From NCBI GenBank assembly GCA_021292165.1, contig CM037877.1:203526715-203590714 (forward strand): a DNA stretch of 64,000 bases, written 5' to 3'. The stretch is from Shinisaurus crocodilurus (lineage: Eukaryota > Chordata > Lepidosauria > Squamata > Shinisauridae). Positions 57,535-64,000 of the stretch are shown here, one piece after another (the stretch's first letter is position 1; each line of letters starts with the position of its first letter). A program made the position numbers and the translations under genes. The notes under the pieces are model-generated. The model worked only from the letters and a program-made list of their open reading frames with translations, did no database searches and was not told the origin of the DNA.

Positions 57535-57952
57535 AGGTGACTGAGCAGGCGCTTGTCCCTGTCTGTGGCGGGTAAGTGTGGGTTACGGTATTGATAGGGT
57601 AAGGTGAGCATCCCTGGCACCATTCAGGTGACAGGCGGTTTCAGGATGCCTCATGTTACTGCGTCTGTAGGCTCAGACAGCTGAGGATCAGGAATGCCTG
57701 TGATGCCTTTGTTCTCACCAAGCTTGTTGTCTTGAGACTCCGAGAGTGGAAAGTGGAAAATGGGGCGGTGGTGACATCATCGCCACCTCCCGGTTTTGGA
57801 TGCTCCGCCCAATTGCACAACTTATCGGCCTTGGAGGCCGGATTAGAATAACCCACACTCCATCCCTTTGCAGTTCATTGTATGTAAATAAAAGTGGCCC
57901 AGTTAAACACCAACAAATTGTCTTGACTCTTCATTTTCCTCCTACGTTCTTA
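57535..57952 (+). mobile_element. Possible LTR fragment
   Basis: The right part has 'gtatgtaaataaaagtggcc' (AATAAA) about 40 bases before 'cttgactcttca', an LTR-like end. A matching start with TG and a target duplication was not secured. It lies between two LINE relics. Confidence 0.35.
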
Positions 57953-57954
57953 AA

Positions 57955-58200
57955 GCCGGAATTTGGCTTCCTGTAACTTGAGCCCATTATTCCGTGTCCT
58001 GCATTCTGGGGTGGTCGAGAAGAGAAACTGGCACTCCTCTGTGTAACAACCTTTCAAGTACTTGAAGAGCACTATCGTATATCCCCTCAGTCTTCTCTTC
58101 TGAAGGCTAAAGATGCCCAGTTCCTCACAGGTTTTGATTCTAGACCCCTGATCATCTTTGCTGCCCTCCTTTGAACCTGCTGTGCAAAATGGTATGTTGG
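57955..58200 (-). mobile_element. CR1 LINE relic, reverse orientation
   Basis: The plus strand carries the reverse of a classic amniote CR1 3' region: 'caacctttcaagtacttgaa', 'cccctcagtcttctcttctg', 'ctaaagatgcccagttcctc', 'gacccctgatcatctttgct', 'gccctcctttgaacctg'. The minus frame 57950-58291 over it is degraded coding or non-coding sequence. Confidence 0.85.
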
Positions 58201-59496
58201 CAAAATGGCAATTATTTTGAACTTCTCCTAAAGTTAAATTCTCAGGCTGCGAAAGTGGGGGTGCATATTGGGCCATTTTCTCAGGGGGCAAGAGAAATTC
58301 TAAAAATGTCCACGGTGGGAGCTAACTCTAAAAGCAGCAACAGCAGCAGCAGCACCTTTTAAACAAAACAGCCAACAATTCTTTAACTTTTTTTTTTTAC
58401 TCCTCTGCTGCAAATGGGGATGGAGCTGTGACTATGAGCAGCAGCTGGGTAACCATTGCCCCACCCCAATGCCTATTGAAAAGACTGTGATGTCTTTCCA
58501 TTAAGGCATTCTGTGGGGGGCGGGGGGGGGGAATTGCCTGCTGGCATGATTGTTACAGTTCCTTCCAACACTGCTTGTGATGGTGGAGCAATAAAAGTTG
58601 GGAAAGAGAGGATTAAAAACAAACAAAAAAAAGACAATGCTGCTGCTTCTTTTACTGTAAGCCCTCCACCCCACTGCTGAAAAATTTCTTCCTCCCCCTT
58701 CCCTCAAAATTTCCAGATTTTCTTTCACTTCTCTCCCCAGCTCCCATTTTCTTCTCAACGAAAGCCCTCTCTGTTCTAACTGCTGCTGAATTATAAGTAA
58801 ACTTGGTCCTTGCACAGCACAGGAGTTGGCTATCCCTTCCCTGAAAGGTTTGGTCAGTGTGATTCCCTTCCCTACCCCTTCTCTGGTGATGGGCGTACAG
58901 CTTGTCTGTTACTTCCAGCTATTCAAACGCAGGAGTGCTGTCACCCCTCACCTACTGAAAGCTGCAAAATTTGCTGTTTTGGCAACGTGAAATAGGGTTC
59001 TGAAATTTTAGGCAGACTTGCCGAAATCATATCCAAGGTACTGTTGATCTGGGCTGCACTCTAATGTTTCAGCACCATAGCAAGGAACATTCTGTGTCTT
59101 CTTGAGATGGTTTAGTTTTTTCACACAGAACTCCTGCCTACGATCTTGCTGAATCCCATGATAATCTTTATGTTCCAAGACCCATTTAAAATGTGAACAT
59201 TTATTATCCAATTCACTTGAATGACAGTCTCCACAGTTTTAAGATTATAGCCCCCATGGTGTGAGGTGACCTCAAGCAAAAATAGGCATGTGCAAGAACT
59301 ACTATGTGTTGACGTAGCTTTACGATTCCAAATCTGTGAAGCCTCTAGGGGCTTCACATCGAACAACAATTGGAAAAGCAGTGAAGGACAGCAACCCGCA
59401 GCTGCATTAAAATGTGGGAAATGAATGATCCATGGATATCCATTAGTAAGAATCGTGTGCAGTAAAATGGAATAACGTCTAGAGGTGAACTGATCC
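58201..59496. other. Unannotated stretch
   Basis: A short (CAG)n tract lies at 58335-58354 and a G-rich run at 58514-58530. 59010-59490 may be old LINE-derived sequence. No gene recognised. Confidence 0.35.
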
Positions 59497-59630
59497 TGTG
59501 GAGAAACGAGCCTTTGGGGGTACACACACACACCTCATGTGTGAACCGGCTGGGGTGGGGTGTGCATAGTTAGCGTGTAGAGAAAAGAGTTTTTAGGGTT
59601 CCTGCATGCATGCATGCAGGAACAAACAAA

Positions 59631-59663
<33 letters not shown>

Positions 59664-60201
59664 GCCTCTTCATGAGTAAACCAGGTGGGGGCTGGGAGGA
59701 AGCAAAAGGTGATGGAACATGAGATGGGGCCTGGCGTCTAGAAGTCTGGAGGAGCCAGGCTGAAGGCATTCACATGCAGATAGTTCAAGCCATGACTCAC
59801 AGTTCCCTTTCCCCCTGCATGGCTAGGTGAAATTCAAATTGATTGGCTGAAGAAAGAAGGCTACAGAAAAGGGGAGGGGGATGAGCTTTTTCTCTACGTG
59901 GAAGCCTTTGTTCTTGGTCAGTCTTTTGGGTGCCTGCCTGGCGGTTGGAGCCATGCCAGGCCAGCGAGGGGCCCGAGCCTTTAGGCCCCCCCCCCCTCAA
60001 GAACCGACCCCAGACAGCCTCTGGTAAAATTGGCTGGTTTGAAGGACTGGTGAAAGCAAGCCTTGTAGGGGTTTACCCATCTTAGACCTTCGGGTAGGTG
60101 TGGTAATTCTCTATCGGGCAGCAAGGCTGTGCTGGATCTAACCTTTTGAAGAAGACACCCTCAGGTAACAGGTGTGTGCTTGAGAGATTTTAAGGAATCA
60201 G
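59497..60201 (+). repeat. 5' LTR-like direct repeat (705 bp)
   Basis: It starts TGTGGAGAAACGAGCC and is nearly identical to 61975-62682. Differences include the length of the CA microsatellite (59633-59662), a C9 run versus a GGGGGGCACCCCC block, and scattered bases. Identity stops at GGAATCAG. It is the left LTR of a gene-less element. No matching short duplication flanks the pair. Confidence 0.85.
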
Positions 60202-61974
60202 AGGCTGGTGAGCAAAACGTTAGATTTTGGGACAGCGTTTGATGAGTGATTTTAGTTGTGCTGTGTGCCCCAGAAGAGTCAGACTTTGGTGGGGGGGGGG
60301 AGGGCACAGTCCTGCCCTACATCTCTCCCACAGGAGAAGGACTCAAGATTTTTGAACTTAAGACTGTCCATTTGCTCTTGGGGGGGGCATGGTGAATGGC
60401 TAGGCTGGGCAGCAGCAAGCAGAGGGGGGGGGCGGACGGACATCAGGAACCCCCCCCCCCAGAAAAAAGAGACTTTGTCCTGTGCTGCAAGAAGCGGGCA
60501 GAGAATCAGCAGAAGAAAAAGGAATCCCCCCCAAAAAACATTTTCTGCTGCCACTTAGAAAACAACGGACTCTGACTTGTTCCTCGAGGGGGAGGGGGGA
60601 CAGGTGATTCAAGTTGTCTTTGTGTTGTTACTGGGCAGGCGATCCCAGTGTGGGCGGCGGAGAGAGAAGGGGATTTCCCTTCTAGCTGACAGAAGCCCAG
60701 ACAGAAAGATTTTTTCCTTCAGGTGTCTCCCGAGAAGAAAAGAAGATTGGTGGTAATTGTGATTAAAGCAAATGAAAACTGTTGAGTTGTTCCAGGGAGG
60801 GGGGATGATCCGTGATCCAAATGTAATTGTGTTATCCATAGTGTTGCTGGGAGACCAGGGCCAAGTGCTCCCAGTGTAAACAGCTGAACTATTGTGTTGT
60901 CTTGTGTTGTAAAGGTCAATTTGAAAATGAAAATGATGAAAAATTTTGAATGTAAAAGGTCTCAAGAGGCCAGAGAACTTAGAGGCGAGAAAGCCCTCTA
61001 GTGGCCGAAAGCAAGATTGCCAGACTGTGTGTTCTCAGTTTCTGAGGAAACTGAGTAGAGCCTCCAAAGCTAAGCATTCAATGCTGAGGGAAAGTCATCC
61101 CGTGCAAGTTTGGGTGGTGGGCAAAAAGAGCCAAGCCCAAGAGGCTAGAAGATTGTCAAGCTGTGTGTTTTAGAAACTGCAAACCTTTGGGAAAAGGGGG
61201 GTGGGGGGAAGCCATCCCATTCAAGTCATTGTGTAAAAAGTGCCAACTGCAAACCTTTGGGAAAAGGGAGTGGTATATTCATGTTGTGGGTGGTGGGAAG
61301 CCATCCCATGGGCCTTTGGAGGGGGTGATGGTATTCAGGTCTTTGAGAGTGGTAGGGGCGAATTGAGTCACATTTCAGTCCATAATCTGCCCCCTACAGG
61401 CTGTGGGAGAAACAGCAACCCTAAAAAGTTTGTTTTTTGTTTTTTGTTTTGTTTTAATTGAAGAGTCACATTTCAGTCAGCAGTCTGCCCCTACAGGCTG
61501 TGGGAGAAACAGCAACCCTAAAAAAGTTTCTGTTTTGTTTTGTTTTTTTTAGACAAGAGTGCCAGACAGGCAACAAAGGGTTGAGGGTTCTCATTTGAAT
61601 TGTAATTGATGTTTCTTGAGTATGCAAACCTGTAAACTTCTGATTGATAGTTATTGCTTGTGTTTTGCTGTTTGAAGAGCTTTAGCAAACCTGTAAACTT
61701 CTGATTGATAGTTATTGATTGTGTTTTGCTGTTTTGATGTTTAAAGATTTTTTAGAATTAAGATGTTAAAACTGTGTTAAGACTATAGTTAATGTGTTGA
61801 TGTTTTGATGCTTGTTTTTTTTTGTTCTGTTCTGTTCTGTTTTTGTCTGTGTGTAGAAGAGAAGAGGTGCCTAGTGGTAAGAAGCTAGCGCAAGCTCGTT
61901 TCTCTGTGTTTTTTGTTAGTATAGATGAAAGGAGAGGGTTAGCCCCTCTTTTCATCTTTTCCCAAAGGAAAGGG
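60202..61974 (+). mobile_element. Gene-less LTR retrotransposon interior
   Basis: The 1.77-kb interior has no gag, protease, reverse transcriptase or envelope-like frame; the open frames (such as 60256-60558) are G/C-run artefacts. The 3' end is a polypurine tract CCCAAAGGAAAGGG (61961-61974) right before the right repeat, which marks plus orientation. Several internal tandem duplications occur (61166-61320, 61370-61548, 61624-61740). It would have needed proteins from another element, as in TRIM/LARD-type elements. Confidence 0.75.
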
Positions 61975-62682
61975 TGTGGAGAAACGAGCCTTTGGGGGTA
62001 CACACACACACCTCATGTGTGAACCGGCTGGGGTGGGGTGTGTGTAGAGAAAAGATAGTTAGCGTGTAGAGAAAAGAGTTTTTAGGGTTCCTGCATGCAT
62101 GCATGCAGGAACAAACAAACACACATACACACACACACACACACGCCTCCTCATGAGTAAACCAGGTGGGGGCTGGGAGGAAGCAAAAGGTGATGGAACA
62201 TGAGATGGGGCCTGGCGTCTAGAAGTCTGGAGGAGCCAGGCTGAAGGCATTCACATGCAGATAGTTCAAGCCATGACTCACAGTTCCCTTTCCCCCTGCA
62301 TGGCCAGGTGAAATTCAAATTGATTGGCTGAAGAAAGAAGGCTACAGAAAAGGGGAGGGGGATGAGCTTTTTCCCCACGTGGAAGCCTTTGTTCCTGGTC
62401 AGTCTTTTGGGTGCCTGCCTGGCGGTTGGAGCCATGCCAGGCCAGCGAGGGGCCCGAGCCTTTAGGGGGGCACCCCCTCAAGAACCGACCCCAGACAGCC
62501 TCTGGTAAAATTGGCTGGTTTGAAGGACTGGTGAAAGCAAGCCTTGTAGGGGTTTACCCATCTTAGACCTTCGGGTAGGTGTGGTAATTCTCCATCGGGC
62601 AGCAAGGCTGTGCTGGATCTAACCCTTTGAAGAAGACACCCTCAGGTAACAGGTGTGTGCTTGAGAGATTTTAAGGAATCAG
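61975..62682 (+). repeat. 3' LTR-like direct repeat
   Basis: It is the near-identical partner of 59497-60201 and starts TGTGGAGAAACG immediately after the polypurine tract. Beyond 62682 the sequence continues 'gttttcttgttttatagc' with AATAAA at 62776-62781, which the left copy lacks. The true LTR may therefore extend to about 62860, with the left copy missing its R/U5 end. Confidence 0.85.
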
Positions 62683-63180
62683 GTTTTCTTGTTTTATAGC
62701 TTTACTGTGTACTAAAGTGTCTCTCTATTTTGTGTGCTTCTCTTATTGCCTAATCTTGTTGTAAGATGCTACCAGAAATAAACCTTGTCTTGAGTTCACT
62801 CTACATGGGTTTTGTAGTACTCTGTTGGTTCAGTATCTAAATCCAGGTTACAGAATTGAAGGCGAGTCCCTGAACAGAGATTCAAGTAGGGTTGCAGAGA
62901 CAGCTGAGGCTGGCAACCTGGTACCTTGAGATCTCTGGGGGTCTTGGTTCCTTTGCCAGCAGGCAAGGGTGGGGTGGTGGCGGGTCAGCCAGCCCCCCCT
63001 TCTGGGCCACATGGTGGCAAGTGCTGGGTTCCCTTTGCAGGGAGGAAAAGGTTGGGAGTCTGGCGGGCCAGCCAGCCCCCCCTCTTCCTCCACAGATCCA
63101 AATAGTTTTGATCAAGTACGGAGTGACGCTATTCCATTCCACCAAAACTCCAAAGTGGATTGCAGCATCTGGAACACATT
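62683..63180. other. Possible LTR R/U5 continuation and unique sequence
   Basis: 62683-62860 holds a T-rich segment and AATAAACCTTGTCTTGAGTT, in keeping with the end of an LTR. The rest (62880-63180) is unannotated GC-rich sequence whose open frames on both strands lack domains. Confidence 0.45.
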
Positions 63181-63187
63181 ATTTATT

Positions 63188-63220
<33 letters not shown>

Positions 63221-63700
63221 ATTATTATTATTGTTGTTGTTATTGTTATTATTATTAAATATTTATATACAGCTTCTCATTTGAAGTGGTTTACAAAAAG
63301 AAGACAAAAATACACAATGGTATCATATTGGAGGTTGGTTGAAAGGTAGCTCATGACGGGAGGAAAAGCCAAAGTAAACAGATATATTTTCAACAAACGC
63401 CTAAAACACACCAGCATTGAGACATGATGTACCTCACAGGGGAGATCATTCCACAGGGTGGAATTCCACTCCATGTATACACGCAGATAAGTCTGGCACT
63501 CCCTTGCTGCACCAGAAGCCTTACTGCAGATAAGAGGAAGCTAGTGTGGTCTGGGGGAGGTTCCTTGGGCCATGCTAGCCCTTCTCTTGTCTTTTGGTTT
63601 CCAAGTTGCGAGCCATTTGGTTTGCTGATGGCTTCCACATATGAGCAATAGATGCTGTCTTGGCAGGGACAACCTGGGTGGTCCTGTGTCATGCCAAGTT
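63181..63700 (-). mobile_element. L2-like LINE 3' region, reverse orientation
   Basis: A mixed (TTG)n/(ATT)n tail (63186-63257) leads into 'aaatatttatatacagcttc', 'ttcaacaaacgcctaaaaca' and 'caggggagatcattccacag'. The layout parallels 21681-22490. The microsatellite would be the retroposon tail. Confidence 0.5.
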
Positions 63701-63972
63701 TATTTATTTACATATCCCCTTCCTGCAATTATCACACTTCATGTATTTCCAGAATGAGCCCAGAACCTGCTGGGAAGCAGAAGGTCCTGTTTCTCCTCTG
63801 TAAATAGCTCTGGTCTAACTAGAAGATGTAGTTACAGTCTGAATGCCAGCTGGGTCAGAGCTTTGCCCCATCCTTATGAATGGAACCAATGGAATTCCTA
63901 CAGTGCAGTTCAAGCACAATACTTCTCTACAGATCTCGTGGAGAATTGTGTAACAACACAATGCTCATGAAA
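63701..63972. other. Unannotated stretch
   Basis: No gene recognised; a short stretch before the last partial element. Confidence 0.3.
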
Positions 63973-64000
63973 CAGTGCTGGCTCCAGGTTTTTGAGGGCC
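63973..64000 (+). mobile_element. hAT element start, cut by the window edge
   Basis: CAGTGCTGGCTCCAGG repeats the left terminus of the element at 40233 and runs into the window end. The remainder is outside the window. Confidence 0.75.

Noticed and set aside
60256..60558. 100-residue frame in the LTR interior
   Set aside because: It is driven by G and C runs, shows frames on both strands, and has no retroviral motif.
62892..63349. 130- and 126-residue overlapping plus frames
   Set aside because: They end in poly-Leu/Val from the microsatellite and lack any domain.
1..64000. CRISPR arrays, operons, prokaryotic promoters
   Set aside because: The repeat content is vertebrate; no regularly spaced identical repeats with unique spacers were seen.

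Overview
This window looks like vertebrate nuclear DNA from a squamate reptile (a lizard or close relative). The evidence is several copies of a tRNA-headed SINE of the squamate ACA/Sauria type, together with CR1, L2-like, L1 and RTE-like LINE relics, LTR elements, MIR-like CORE-SINEs and a wide range of hAT, mariner and palindromic MITEs. I could not name a genus. I found no convincing host protein-coding exon. The open reading frames are short and unordered, and most fall in repeats or low-complexity DNA. The window therefore reads as intergenic or intronic sequence dominated by old and young transposons, with a few unique blocks that have the look of conserved noncoding elements.

Layout. 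At 1-5.9 kb there is a near-perfect 136-bp-arm palindrome (681-960), palindromic hAT MITEs and a MIR relic. At 5.9-9.1 kb there is a 5'-truncated LINE with a 12-bp target duplication, a mosaic of palindromes, and a 5S-rRNA-derived SINE inside a MITE. At 9.1-14.7 kb there are long unannotated stretches, tandem hairpins (12916-13066), a palindrome built of palindromes (13325-13527), a SINE and an L1 ORF2 relic. At 14.7-24.7 kb there are short MITEs, a tRNA-SINE, a candidate conserved element near 20.6-20.8 kb, an L2-like LINE tail, a hairpin-ended DNA element and an LTR. At 24.7-37.6 kb there is a hAT element with perfect target duplications, a mariner-like MITE, LINE copies, and a three-level nest (SINE, LINE, 5S-SINE) at 34.1-35.2 kb. 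At 37.6-50 kb there is another 5S-SINE, a CR1 coding relic, a Tigger-like MITE, a hAT element, a G-free LTR and a second hairpin-ended element. At 50-59 kb there are nested hAT elements, a hammerhead-like motif, a solo LTR, a hAT inside a hairpin apex, a SINE split by a hAT, and LINE/CR1 relics. At 59.5-62.7 kb two ~705-bp direct repeats flank a gene-less 1.8-kb interior with a polypurine tract: a non-autonomous LTR retrotransposon.

How the parts relate. The elements form parasite-host layers: the short elements appear to borrow machinery from LINEs (ACA-SINE and L2/RTE-like tails; 5S-SINE and CR1-like tail) or from DNA transposases (hAT MITEs). Nesting gives a relative order of insertion. 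The most unusual items are the family of SINEs with a 5S rRNA head and a CR1-like ATCTATGA tail, the gene-less LTR pair, the large palindromes, and the hairpin-ended DNA element. All family names come from remembered consensus patterns and visible structure; no database search was run.
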